A stretch of DNA of 64,000 bases from Dalbergia cochinchinensis (lineage: Eukaryota > Streptophyta > Magnoliopsida > Fabales > Fabaceae): contig CM062369.1 of NCBI GenBank assembly GCA_031216125.1, positions 13,497,001 to 13,561,000 of the forward strand, read 5' to 3'. The translations under genes and the position numbers were made by a program. Below, in pieces: positions 1 through 10,417 of the stretch (position 1 is the stretch's first letter; each line of letters opens with the position of its first letter). The notes beneath the pieces were generated by a model. It searched no databases. It was not told the DNA's origin and saw only the letters and a program-made list of their open reading frames with translations.

Positions 1-190
1 AGTTTTCTATTTTCTTTTAATTTGAGTTAAAACTTTCACCTATTCAAATTATAATTTTCCTAGATAGTGAATAATTTAATTGAACTGGTACTTGATTTTA
101 ATCCCCGTGGGAACGACAATCTCATGTCATTTTCTTATTACTTGTGAATAGGTTTAGTTGCTAGAATTTGATTTCATAAATTGGATATCA
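1..190 (+). repeat. 3' end of the 5' LTR of the Athila-type element
   Basis: This stretch aligns with about 19376-19560, sharing the TAGATAGTGAA, TTGATTTTAATCC and ATTTCATAAATTGGATATCA words. It ends in CA and is followed within 7 bases by a primer binding site. The start of this LTR lies left of the window. Confidence 0.85.
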
Positions 191-196
191 AGTTTT

Positions 197-214
197 TGGC
201 TCTGTTGCTGGGGA
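197..214 (+). other. Primer binding site, tRNA-Asp type
   Basis: TGGCTCTGTTGCTGGGGA differs at three positions from the usual Athila primer site complementary to the 3' end of tRNA-Asp. It sits six bases after the CA end of the LTR, as expected for the start of minus-strand synthesis. Confidence 0.75.
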
Positions 215-579
215 TTAAAATCTCAATATCATTTGTAGATTGAGTTTTTGCTAATTTAGGTATTTTCTTCGAACTTTTTGTTTTCATTTTTTAATTATCA
301 TTTTTTAAAAATAAAAAATCAAAAAATTTAAACTTTTGTTTTTCTTTTTAAATTTAAAATTTCATTTAAAAAAAATGAAAAAATCAATTTTTATTTTTTT
401 AAAAAATTCCAATTATCTTGTTACTCACATTTTTTGTGTAGTTTTCTATTCTTTTTTTGTTCTGTGTATGCGAAATACTATTCCACCGAGCTCATTACTT
501 TTTGATCTGAGATTGAGAAGACAGCGAAGCAGAACGAGAAGTTTGCAAAGGAGAACAAAGAAAAAGGAAAAGCCCAACA

Positions 580-959
580 AAGGGAGATGGCTAACAATCT
601 ACCTACTCCTCCATAACGCACTTTGGGGAACTACTCTATCTTTACTACTAATAGTTGCATATCAAACATTCTTAGGCCAACCATACAAGCCAATAATTTT
701 GAGATCAAGCCAACCTACATCAGTCTGGTGCAACAAAATCAATTCAGATGGGGTAGCCAAGAAGATCTTCATGCCCATGTCACTTAATTTATCCATATCT
801 GTGATTCTTTCATGATCAATGGAGCTAGTGATGATGATATCAGACTGAGGCTTTTTGAATTTTCACTATATGATAAGGCTGCATAATGGCTGGTTTCCCA
901 AGCAATTGATAGTATTTCTACTTGGGCAAATTTGTCATGTAAATTTCTGTGCAAGTATT
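580..959 (+). pseudogene. Athila-type gag, N-terminal part, with stops
   Basis: Reading the plus strand across several in-frame stops gives the Athila capsid region: a stretch with RPTIQANNFEIKP, then an ICDSFMINGASDDDIRLRL-like segment, FSLYDKAA, a WL pair and ISTWANLSCKF. This order matches the retrotransposon gag family that packages element RNA in cytoplasmic particles. At least three stop codons interrupt it. It is cut at 959, where a CACTA terminus begins; the middle of gag is not seen again and only the C-terminal part resumes near 3361. It is a dead copy. Confidence 0.8.
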
Positions 960-977
960 CACTACTAGAATTATGTA

Positions 978-1790
978 AAATAGTGACTGAATTGAGCCAT
1001 TAGGGAAAATGAAAAGGGTGAAAAAAATCAGTCACTAAATCAAATTAGTGACCGATTTAGTGACCGATATTTATTTATACTAGAATCCTTGCTTTCTTGT
1101 AAACTGGTCACTAAATCAGTTACTAATATTTCAATTAGTGACCGATATTATTTATACAAGAAAACCTTACTTTCATCAAACTCGGTCACTAAATCGGTCA
1201 CTAGTATTTCAATTAGTGACCGATATTTATTTATATAAGAAAACCTTGCTTTCATAAAACTCAATCACTAAATCGGTCACTATTATCTCAATTAGTGACT
1301 GATTTAGTGACTGATATTTATATGTACTAGACAACCTTGCATTCATAGAAATCAGTCACTAAATCGGTCACTAATATTTCAATTAGTGACCGATATTTAT
1401 TTATACAAAAGAAAACCTTGCTTTCTTGAAAATCGATCACTAAATCGGTTACTATTATTTCAATTAGTGACCAATTTAGTGACTGATATTTATATGTACT
1501 AGACAACCTTGCATTCACATAAATCAATCACTAAATCGGTCACTAATATTTCAATTAGTGACTAATTTAGTGACCGATATTTATTTATACTGCTTTCATA
1601 AAAATCAGTCACTAATATTTCAATTAGTGATCGATTTAGTGACCGATATTTTTTTATACAAGAAAACTTTACTTTCTTGAAAATTGGTCACTATCATTTC
1701 AATTAGTGACCAATATTTATATCTACTAGACAAGCTTGCGTTTAGAGAAATCAGTCACTAAATTGGTATTAGTGACCCATTTAGTGAAAA
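978..1790. repeat. CACTA subterminal repeat array, left side
   Basis: There are about eight blocks of roughly 100 bp. Each holds the palindromic pair TCGGTCACTAATATTTC and AATTAGTGACCGATTTAGTG, separated by ATATTTATTTATAC spacers and a CTTGCTTTCAT word. Such dense inverted motifs bind the transposase in characterised CACTA elements; binding here is inferred. Confidence 0.8.
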
Positions 1791-1879
1791 AAAAAACTAA
1801 TGAAAAAAAGAGCATTTGACCCCGTATCAAAACAAGTAACCCTAAATCCCCAGTACCCAATTTATCCCAAATAACTGTA

Positions 1880-2330
1880 ACATACGAAAAAAGGAACAAG
1901 GGGAGAATGGGGGCAGCAACAGCGAGCAAATGGCAAGAAGAGGGACGAGTGCCGCCGTGGTGGGTGCTCCGGCAGCGGCGCTTCACGTCGGCCACGGGAC
2001 CGGAGGTGCAGGGCGGAGGCGCGGTCCGCTGTCGCTGTTGCACGAGGGGGCGGGGATTCGCGTAGGTGGATCATGATCATGCACCGGCGGGCTTCAGTTG
2101 TTACTGTGAGAAGGCGCGATGGTACCGGACTATGGTGGTGACGGTGCTGCGTCAACCGCGCGCTGGAGCCTAGATGCTACTGGCGAAACGCCTTGTTCGA
2201 CGGTCCGTGACTAATGCCGCCCAGCCCTTTGAACCTCCGCGGCTTGTCGTTTGTGCAGGTTGTCTTCCATTCTATTTTGCGCAGGTTCCCTTCTCTTTTC
2301 TCTTCGCATCTTTCCATTTGTGATGTGTAA
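1880..2330. other. GC-rich exon-like block inside the CACTA element, origin unknown
   Basis: Base composition changes sharply here, with many CG dinucleotides in AT-rich surroundings. Open frames exist on both strands, but none gives a protein I recognise. A plus-strand frame from 2174 reads MLLAKRLVRRSVTNAAQPF and could be an exon running to a GTTTGTGCAG-like junction. Since a proven host exon lies 200 bp downstream, this may be captured host DNA from the same or another gene. I assign no function. Confidence 0.35.
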
Positions 2331-2514
2331 ATGTTATGTTGATTGGTTCTTGGTATTGGCAGAAAGAATAAAGGAATAAAAAACGCATGTGTCCAGAATA
2401 ACGAGCGGCAACGAAGGGGGGCTTTCGGGTGTGCCAAGATGCTGGAGTGGATAATTGTCATTCATTTTCTTTCAAATTTTGATTCATGGAATTTGGTTTT
2501 GTTGGTTAGTGTAG

Positions 2515-2713
2515 GAGATTTCTCTGTCTGGGGGCAGGTTCCAAAGCTGTTTAAGGGAGATCCGCAGTCATGCTTGCGATGTTGAGGATAAGACAAAGGG
2601 TATCAAGATTACCAAGGAGGATTGGGGCAAATTACGTTTACACATTGCTTCATAAAACGACTTCCCTACTGCAGCTGGATTGGCTTCATCAGCCGTGGGT
2701 TTTGCCTGTCTTG
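2515..2713 (+). pseudogene. MVD: Captured exon of mevalonate diphosphate decarboxylase
   Basis: The plus-strand frame reads ISLSGGRFQSCLREIR, then DVEDKTKGIKITKEDW and, after one stop, NDFPTAAGLASSAVGFACL. This is the central part of plant mevalonate diphosphate decarboxylase, including the PTAAGLASSA nucleotide-binding loop of the GHMP kinase superfamily. The enzyme converts mevalonate diphosphate to isopentenyl diphosphate in the mevalonate pathway. The exon has an AG acceptor at 2513-2514 and a GT donor at 2714-2715, so it was copied as genomic DNA with introns. A TAA stands where the family has tyrosine, at about 2652. Neither the preceding nor the following exon was found. It lies inside a CACTA element and cannot make enzyme. 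Confidence 0.85.
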
Positions 2714-3360
2714 GTAAACATTCTATTCTTTATTTTATTTTCTTTTTATTTGAAATTCTTTTGTTAGTTAGTTGTTACAACTGAATGGGTTCAATTAGTG
2801 GTGATTGGCTAGGATTTGTAGAGTCTTCCATCAGTTCCCAAGTTCTGACAAAACCTTATACACCTTCAGTTTTATATGAATGATCGGTTTACTTAATTTT
2901 ATGTTAGCCTTAATTGATTACTATATTTCACAACAACTTCCCGTCATCTGTTTTGCAATTTATATATTTTGTGTGGTACTATGATTGTTGGATATTTCCA
3001 CATTGTTATTATTACTATTTGATATGACATTCGAAGTAAATGTTATGATGTGATGACGTTCACAGTTTATGTTGCACCTTGTTGCAGTTTGCATGTATGC
3101 TTTGTGATGAATAAGTATATGCTATAATGTATACGTAAACAGCTCATAGTTTGGTTTTTCAAAAAAAAAAAATGGGTCATATTTTCTATAGACTTATTTT
3201 CGAAGCTCAAAACTAAGTAAAATTCTGAGACAAAAGAGTAACAACTAACGATTAACCATTATACATCCTAGGCATATTGTGTTGGAAGTTAGGGTGTTAC
3301 TGGAGTAATCAAGGGAATATGAGATCACAACCAAATGCTCACCCAAGGAAAAAGAAAGCT

Positions 3361-6104
3361 GACTAGAACAGGCCACAGAAATGCTTGCTGAACAGACTGC
3401 TACCACTGTTAGAAATCAATAGGCCAACATTCAGAATTTGGAGTCACAAATTGAAGCTTTCCAAGCAAATGCCCAATGTACAGAAATCACAGTGTGACAT
3501 TATTACCAAACCCAATGCACACTACAAATCAATCACATTTTGGAGTGGGAAAGTAATGGAGAGTAGTAAGGAACTGAGGGAGGAAAGGGAAAAAGAAAGA
3601 GAGAATGAAAAAGAAACAGAGATAGAAAAAGAAAGAAAGAGTGAAAAAAAAAGGGAAAAGAAACATGAGTTAAAAGAGAGTAAAAAATTGAAAAAGATGA
3701 GAGCAAGTGGGAGAAGCTGAAGGGCAACCCTTATGCCAAAGACCCATATCTCAGCAGGTTGGTAAAACAGGAGACAGCAAAAAAAATTCTCAAAGTTCAT
3801 GGAAATATTCAAGAGGCTCCAAATTAACATTCCATTTGCTAAGGCACTGGAACGATTGTTTCTTATGCTAAATTCATGAAGGAGCTTCTGTCCAGAAAAA
3901 GAAAGCTGACTAGAACAGGCCACAGAAATGCTTGCTGAATAGAATGCTACCACCGTTAGAAATCAATAGGCCAACATTGAGAATTTGGAGTCACAAATTG
4001 GAGCTTTCCAAGCAAATGCCCAATGTACAGAGATCACAGTGTGACATTATTACCAAACCCAATGCACACTACAAATCAATCACATTTAGGAGTGGGAAAG
4101 TAATGGAGAGTAGTAAGGAATTGAGGGAGGAAAGGGAAAAAGAAAGAGAGAATGAAAAAGAAACAGAGATAGAAAAAGAAAGAAAGAGTGAAAAAAAAGA
4201 GAAAAGAAACATGAGTTAAAAGAGAGCAAAAAATTGAAAAAGATGAGAGCAAGTGGGAGAAGCTGAAGGGCAACCCTTATGCCAAAGACCCATATCTCAG
4301 CAGGTTGGTAAAACAGGAGACAGAAAAAAAAATTCTCAAAGTTCATGGAAATATTCAAGAGGCTCCAAATTAACATTCCATTTGCTAAGGCACTAGAACA
4401 ATTGTTTCTTATGCTAAATTCATGAAGGAGCTTCTGTCCAGAAAAAGAAAGCTGACTAGAACAGGCCACAGAAATGCTTGTTGAACAGAATGCTACCACC
4501 GTTAGAAATCAATAGGCCAACATTCAGAATTTGGAGTCACAAATTGGAGAGCTTTCCAAGCAAATGTCTAATTTATAGAGATCATAGTGTGACATTATTA
4601 CCAACCCCAATGCACACTACAAATCAATCACATTAAGGAATGGGAAAGTAATGGAGAGTAGTAGGGAACTGAGGGAGGAAAGGGAAAAAGAAAGAAAGAA
4701 TGAAAAAGAAACAGAGATAGAAAAAGAAAAAAAGAGTGAAAAAAGAGAGAAAAGAAACATGAGTTAAAAGAGAGTAAAAAATTGAAAAAGATGAGAGCAA
4801 GTGGGAGAAGCTGAAGGGCAACCCTTATGCCAAAGACCCATATCTCAGCAGGTTGGTAAAACAGGAGACAGAAAAAAAAATTCTCAAAGTTCATGGAAAT
4901 ATTCAAGAGGCTCCAAATTAACATTCCATTTGCTAAGGCACTAGAACAATTGTTTCTTATGCTAAATTCATGAAGGAGCTTCTGTCCAGAAAAAGAAAGC
5001 TGACTAGAACAGGCCACAGAAATGCTTGTTGAACAGAATGCTACCACCGTTAGAAATCAATAGGCCAACATTCAGAATTTGGAGTCACAAATTGGAGAGC
5101 TTTCCAAGCAAATGTCTAATTTATAGAGATCATAGTGTGACATTATTACCAACCCCAATGCACACTACAAATCAATCACATTAAGGAATGGGAAAGTAAT
5201 GGAGAGTAGTAGGGAACTGAGGGAGGAAAGGGAAAAAGAAAGAAAGAATGAAAAAGAAACAGAGATAGAAAAAGAAAAAAAGAGTGAAAAAAAAGAGAAA
5301 AGAAACATGAGTTAAAAGAGAGTAAAAAATTGAAAAAGATGAGAGCAAGTGGGAGAAGCTGAAGGGCAACCCTTATGCCAAAGACCCATATCTTAGCAGG
5401 TTGGTAAAACAGGAGACAGCAAAAAAAATTCTCAAAGTTCATGGAAATATTCAAGAGGCTCCAAATTAACATTCCATTTGCTAAGGCACTGGAACAATTG
5501 TTTCTTATGCTAAATTCATGAAGGAGCTTCTGTCCAGAAAAAGAAAGCTGACTAGAACAGGCCACAGAAATGCTTGTTGAATAGAATGCTACCACCGTTA
5601 GAAATCAGTAGGCCAACATTCAGAATTTGGAGTCACAAATTGGAGAGCTTTCCAAGCAAATGTCTAATTTATAGAGATCACAGTATGACATTATTACCAA
5701 CCCCAATGCACACTACAAATCAATCACATTGAGGAATGGGAAAGTAATGGAGAGTAGTAGGGAACTGAGGGAGGAAAGGGAAAAAGAAAAAGAAAGGGAT
5801 AATGAAAAAGAAACAGAGACAAAAAAAGAAGGAAAGAGTGAAAAAAATGAAAGAAAAGAAACATGAGTTAAAAGAGAGGAAAAAATTGAAAAAGATAAGA
5901 GCAAGTGGGAGAAGCTGAAGGGCAACCCTCATGCCAAAGACCCATATCTCAGCAGGTTGGTCAAACAGGAGACAGAAAAACAATTCTCAGAGTTCATGGA
6001 AATATTCAAGAAGCTCCAAATTAACATTCCATGTGCTGAGGCACTGGAATAATTGTTTCTTATGCTAAATTCATGAAGGAGCTTCTGTCTAGAAAAAGAA
6101 AGTT
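3361..6104 (+). repeat. Five tandem copies of a 546-555 bp gag segment
   Basis: The landmark GACTAGAACAGGCCACAGAA recurs at 3361, 3908, 4454, 5002 and 5550, giving units of 547, 546, 548, 548 and about 555 bp. Each unit is a piece of the gag C-terminus with a long Lys/Glu-rich tract. Every internal junction and the outer right edge lie at the word AAAAAGAAAG, which also precedes the first copy. Units 3 and 4 are nearly identical, so some duplications are more recent than others. Confidence 0.92.
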
Positions 6105-6246
6105 AAAGGACGATGAAACTGTAACGTTGACTAAAGAATGTAGTGCTATTATTTAGAGGAAACTCCCTCTAAAATTGAAGGATCTTGCTAGTTTCTCCAT
6201 CCCTGTAAGTATTGGCAACATGACTATTGGAAAGGCACTTTAAGAT
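3361..6246 (+). pseudogene. Athila-type gag C-terminal region, multiplied and broken
   Basis: In the frame that matches the family, each unit contains an EMLAEQNATT-like start, then NIQNLESQIGELSKQM, then NPNAHYKSITLRNGKVMESS, then a run of alternating Lys and Glu. The end of the last unit continues into KDPYLSRLVKQETEKQFSEF and FKKLQINIPCAEAL. These are the segments that join gag to the protease in Athila polyproteins. Stops occur in each unit, and the unit lengths are not all multiples of three. The last copy reads straight into the protease region after 6104, so it is the ancestral one. Confidence 0.75.
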
Positions 6247-7062
6247 TTGGCGGCAAGCATCAATTTGATGCCCCTTTCCATCATGAAGAAGTTAGGAATA
6301 ATAGAGGTGAAGCCCACTATGGTATCTCTACAATTGGAAGATAAGTCCATCAAATACCCCTATGGCCTTGTAGAGGATGTCCTAGTGAAAGCAGGGCAAT
6401 TTATCTTCCCTATAGATTTTCTCATTCTTGATATGGAGGAGGATGCTGAGATACCTTTTATCCTTAGCAGACCATTTTTGGCAACTGGTAGAGCTTTAAT
6501 AGATGTTGAACAAGGACAACTAATGCTTAGAATACAAGATGAGAATGTGATTTTTAATGTCATTGAATCCATGAAGCATCCTAAAGATTCTAGCCAATGC
6601 TTCGAGATTGATGCCATAGACTCCTGTGTTAAGGATGTGTTCTATAAAGCCACAACTGACATTCCATTGGAAGCCGCATTGGTGAATTCTGTGACATATA
6701 AGGATAAAGAAGTAGATCCTGAGGTGACAGAGTGTGTTATGGCATTGGAAGCTCAACCAATCTTGCCTACATTGCCAAAATTTGAAGAGGTAGAGAATGA
6801 AGTAATCAAGGTGGAAGAAGTTCCTAAGTCAAAATTGAAGCCATTACCCTATACACTCAAGTATAGATTTCTTGGTAAAGACAACTCCTACCTAGTCATT
6901 TTAAGCTCATCATTAGGTTCTTTTGAGGAAGAAAAGCTACTTAGAGTTTTGAGAGAGCATAAGTCCACTATTAGGTGGACTATTGGTGACATCAAAGGAA
7001 TTAACCTTGCCATTTGCATGCACAAGATCTTATTGGAAGATAACTGCGAGCCTGTAGTGTAA
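6247..7062 (+). pseudogene. Athila-type aspartic protease region and linker to RT
   Basis: A 271-residue open frame begins just after the lost catalytic D-L-G triad position with ASINLMPLSIMKKLG. It continues with VEDVLVKAGQFIFPIDFLIL, then DMEEDAEIPFILSRPFLATG and RALIDVEQGQL, the conserved core of the retropepsin-like domain in Athila polyproteins. The rest is the acidic linker, ending just before the RT start. A TAA lies directly upstream at 6241-6243, where the catalytic aspartate segment should be. The frame is therefore a surviving fragment of a dead polyprotein. It is the longest intact piece of this element. Confidence 0.8.
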
Positions 7063-7086
7063 TCATAGAGAAGGCTCAACCCAACA

Positions 7087-8355
7087 ATGAAGGATGTAGT
7101 CCGTAAAGAAGTTATCAGGCTATATGATGCTAGTATTATCTACCCTATATTTGACAGATGGGTAAGCCTAGTTCAAGTGGCTCCTAAGGAAAGAGGCATG
7201 ATAGTAGTGCTGAATGAAAGTAATGAGCTCATTCCCACCAGAATTATCATAGGATCGACAGTATGTATTGACTACCACAAGTTGAATAATGCCACTCACA
7301 AGGATTATTTTACCTTGCTATTCACTGATCAGATGTAGGAGAGACTAGCTAGACATGCTTGTCATTATTTCTTGGACGAGTATTCTGGCTATAATCAAAC
7401 TATAGCTGATCTAGTAGATCAATTGAAGATAGCTTTCACTTGCCCATATAAAGTCTTTGCATACAGGAGAATGCCTTTTGGGTTTTGTAATGTACTTGCC
7501 ACATTTTAAAGGTGTTTGCTATCTATATTCTCTAACATGGTTGAAAAGACTATCGAGATTTTCATGGATGATTTTTTTGTCTTTGGCCGCTTCTCCTTTG
7601 ATACTTGCCTAGCTAATATGGCTCTACTTCTTAAAAGGTGTCAAGACACTAACCTTATTTTGAAGTAAGAGAAATGTCACTTCATAGCTAAGGAAGATAT
7701 AATTCTTAGGCACAAAATTTCTAGAAAGGACATTGAGGTGGACCATGCTAAAGTTGACATCATTAAGAAGCTACTACTACCAACAAGTTAAAGGAGTTTG
7801 ACCCTTCTTAGGCAATGCTGGGTTATACCATATGTTTATTAGGGACCTTTCAAAAATTGCTAAGCCCTTGAATAATCTACTGATTAATAATGCGCCTTTT
7901 GATTTTTAACGAAGATTGCTTGCATGCCTTTAAGATTTTGAAGGAGAAGTTGATTTCTACTCCTAGTTATCTGTACTCCTAATTGGCCACTACCTTTTGA
8001 TTTGATTGTTGATGCTAGTGACGTGGCTATTAGAGCTATTCTAGGGCAGAGAAAGGTTAAAGTACATCATGTAATTTACTATGCTAGTCGTGTGCTTAAA
8101 AATGCTTAGATAAATTACACGACTATTGAGAAAGAGTTGCTTGCTATAGTTTATGCCTTTGATAAATTCAGATCATATATGGTTAGAGCAAAAGTGATAG
8201 TCTAGATTGACCATACTTCGTTAAGTATTTCTTGACTAAGATTGATACCAAGCCTAGATTGATCCGATGGATTCTCCTATTGTAAGAATTTGATCTTGAG
8301 ATCAAAGATAAAAAGGTCACGGAGACTTTGGTAGCTGACCATCTGTCTAGAATTG
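7087..8355 (+). pseudogene. Athila-type reverse transcriptase and RNase H, with stops
   Basis: The start KDVVRKEVIRLYDASIIYPI is the usual RT entry. It is followed by CIDYHKLNNATHKDYF, a DEYSGYNQ segment, YRRMPFGFCN and the catalytic FMDDFFVFG at about 7564-7590, a form of the YxDD box. RNase H begins near 7996 with LIVDASDVAIRAILGQ and continues through YYASRVLKNA, TTIEKELLAIVYAFDKFRSY and ADHLSRI near 8335-8355. At least ten stops and several frame shifts interrupt it. The domains copied element RNA to DNA and removed the RNA strand in the living ancestor. Confidence 0.82.
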
Positions 8356-8589
8356 TGCTTGAGGAAACCAGTGCATCTGACATCCCTCCAATCAAGGAGA
8401 AGTTTCTTGATGAATTGCTATTGTCACTATAGCACTTTGAATCATGGTTTGCTGATATAGCTAACTTCAAAACCATGAATGCAATGCCTAAAGATTTCAC
8501 TTGATAATAGCAAAAGAACTTCTTTCGTGAATTCAAGTTTTATGTGTGGGATAGGCCATTCATATTCTGAAGATGTATAGATAGGATTC

Positions 8590-9554
8590 TGAGAAGATGT
8601 GTAACACATGAAGAATTTGCTAGTATTTTATGGCATTTCATGGCTCAGATTATGGAGGGGATTTCATTAGAGAGAGCACTACTCAAAAAGTGTTGCAAAG
8701 TGGAGACTTTTGGCCTACCCTATTCAAGGATACCAGAAAATATATAGAGAAGTATAACATTTATCAGAGAACTAGGAATTCTCCAGGAAAAATGAGATGC
8801 CCTTGAACAATATTTTGGAAGTGGAGATACTTGATGTTTAGGGGATTAATTTTATAGGTCCATTCCCATCTTTTTTCGCCAATTAGTGTATCCTAGTTGC
8901 AGTTGACTATGTGTCAAAATAGGTCGAACTGCAACACTTCCAAAAAATTATGCGAAAGCAGTCATCAAGTTCCTCAAGAAGATATTCTCCTGATTTGGAG
9001 TGCCAAGAGCTATCATCAATGATGGGGGAAGTCATTTTTGCAGTAAATAGTTTGATAGCCTTATAGCTAAATATGGTGTGAGGCATAAAGTGGCAATGCT
9101 TTATCACCCACAAACCAATGGGCAAGTGGAAGTGTCCAATAGAGAATGGAAGAGAATCTTGGAGAAGACTGTGGAGGGTTCTAGGAAAGAAATAGCGTCA
9201 AAGTTAGTTGATACTCTTTGGGCATACAGAATAGCTTTCAAGACTCCCATTGGAATGTCACCATCATTTTAATTGATTTATGGAAAGCCATGCCATCTTT
9301 CAAGGGAATTGGAGCATAAAGCTTTCTAGGCTATAAAATTTCTAAATTTTGACATCAAAGAAGCTAGTTAAAAAAGATTATTGCAACTGAATGAGCTTGA
9401 AGAATTTAGGCTTCAAGCTTATGAGAACTCCAAGATTTACAAAGAGAAAACTATGCTTTTTCATGATAAAAAATTGAAGAAAGTAATTTTGTGCCTGGTT
9501 AGTAAGTTTTTCTTTCTAATTCCCAGTTAAGGTTGTTTCCAGGTAAACTTATGT
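8590..9554 (+). pseudogene. Athila-type integrase, first part, with stops
   Basis: The region opens with a degraded zinc-binding segment (GDFWPTLFKDTRKYIEKYN). It runs through GINFIGPFPS, a VDYVSK word, INDGGSHFC, KYGVRHKVAMLYHPQTNGQV near 9070-9125 and WAYRIAFKTPIGMSP. Order and spacing fit the catalytic core that inserts element DNA into chromosomes. The reading is broken by many stops and is cut at 9554 by the Cassandra insertion; the C-terminal end resumes at 10418. Confidence 0.8.
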
Positions 9555-9942
9555 TGTAACACTCGGTGATGAGGGCACTAGTGACCACTGGTGCCAGAAA
9601 GCACAGACAAGGAGCAGCTTTAGCAAGCCTCTAAGCGAAGGGGTACATGAATAAACTGATTATACACCAAAATAAGAGGGATCCTAAGACTCTGTAGGTA
9701 TGTGACTATACGGTTGAGGATAGCTTATATGAATTGATTGGTACTACCTATGCCAATAAGATGCATCTTCTTTTTAGTAGCCCATCATTACAGAACTCCA
9801 CAGTTAAGCATGCTTGACTTGGAGCAATTTTGGCATGGGTGACCTCCTAGGAAGTGTGTGAGTGAGGACAAAGTACGCTAAAAAGGCCTGTGTTAGTTTG
9901 TGGGGACAGTCGTCAATCCATAAAGCAACAGGGGATGTTACA
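9555..9942 (+). repeat. Cassandra 5' LTR
   Basis: 388 bp, TGTAACACTCGGTGATGAGG to GGGGATGTTACA. It is about 85 percent like the 3' copy by eye, so the insertion is not recent. Confidence 0.85.
9781..9856 (+). other. 5S-rRNA-like segment in the Cassandra 5' LTR
   Basis: CCCATCA, AGAACTCCACAGTTAAGC, TGCTTG and ATGGGTGACCTCCTAGGAAG appear in 5S order, covering the intermediate element and C-box of the RNA polymerase III internal promoter. The 5' half of 5S is not recognisable. This is a retrotransposon component, not a ribosomal gene. Confidence 0.85.
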
Positions 9943-9944
9943 AA

Positions 9945-9956
9945 TGGCATCAGAGC
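9945..9956 (+). other. Cassandra primer binding site (tRNA-Met)
   Basis: TGGCATCAGAGC differs by one base from the standard TGGTATCAGAGC and sits two bases after the LTR end. Confidence 0.8.
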
Positions 9957-10014
9957 CTGTACTTTTCCAAGTATGGTGTGGTTCAGGAACGAACCAAGCG
10001 GAAGCTAGTGGGTA

Positions 10015-10417
10015 TGTAACGCCTGATGATGAGGGCAAAAGTGATCACCGGTGCAAAAAGGCACAGACAAGGAGCAGCTCCTGGCAAGGCCTCTAAGTGT
10101 AAGGGGTACATGAATGAACCGATTACACACCGGAATAAGATGGATCCTAAGATTGTGTAGGTATGAGCCTATACAGTTGAGGATGACTTATATGAATTGA
10201 TTGATACTACCTATGCTAATAAGATGTATTTTCTTTTCGGTAGCCTATCACTAAAGAACTCCACAGTTAAATGTGCTTGACTTGGAGCAATTTTAGGATG
10301 AGTGACCTCCTGGGAAGTTTTCCTAGGAAGCGTGTGAGTGATGACAAAGACGCTGAAAAGACCCGTATTGGTTTGTGGGGCTAGTTGTCAATCCATAAAG
10401 CAGCAGGAGATGTTACA
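10015..10417 (+). repeat. Cassandra 3' LTR
   Basis: 403 bp, TGTAACGCCTGATGATGAGG to GGAGATGTTACA. It is longer than the 5' copy partly because of a small duplication near 10317-10335. Confidence 0.85.
10243..10320 (+). other. 5S-rRNA-like segment in the Cassandra 3' LTR
   Basis: The second copy keeps AAGAACTCCACAGTTAA and GTGACCTCCTGGGAAGT, here closer to the true 5S C-box than in the 5' LTR. Confidence 0.83.

Larger units (their letters stand above)
960..3300. mobile_element. CACTA (En/Spm) transposon with captured host DNA; right end not found
   Basis: The left terminus CACTACTAGAA starts at 960 inside gag. About 800 bp of subterminal repeats built on GTCACTAAATCGGTCACTAAT in both orientations follow, which is the hallmark of plant CACTA ends. 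Beyond them is a GC-rich block and an exon of mevalonate diphosphate decarboxylase with its flanking introns, so this looks like a gene-capturing CACTA. No matching right terminus or right subterminal array is visible before gag resumes near 3330. The right end, together with the middle of gag, was probably deleted. No transposase was recognised, so the element is non-autonomous. The right boundary is approximate. Confidence 0.7.
9555..10417 (+). mobile_element. Cassandra TRIM retrotransposon with 5S-rRNA-like LTRs
   Basis: Two direct repeats, 9555-9942 and 10015-10417, each start TGTAAC and end TGTTACA. Between them are only 72 bp, beginning two bases after the first LTR with a tRNA-Met primer site. 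Both LTRs contain a segment matching the 3' half of plant 5S rRNA. This is the diagnostic make-up of Cassandra, a short non-coding element moved by other elements' proteins. It interrupts Athila integrase. The five bases on either side (TATGT and CAAGT) do not match well, so the target duplication has decayed or my boundary is off by a few bases. Confidence 0.88.

Noticed and set aside
978..1790. Regular short repeats resembling a CRISPR array
   Set aside because: Repeats are palindromic, imperfect, in both orientations and next to a CACTA terminus; spacers share sequence. They are transposon subterminal repeats in a plant genome.
1862..2155. Arg/His/Pro-rich minus-strand frame as a gene
   Set aside because: Open only because of GC-rich composition; no motif, and it overlaps another frame and the subterminal array.
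3522..5983. Several minus-strand open frames rich in Ser, Phe and Leu that look like membrane proteins
   Set aside because: They are the reverse strand of the Lys/Glu-coding purine tracts, repeated because the DNA is tandemly duplicated.
9781..10320. Possible 5S rRNA genes
   Set aside because: Only the 3' half of 5S is present, inside the LTRs of a Cassandra element.
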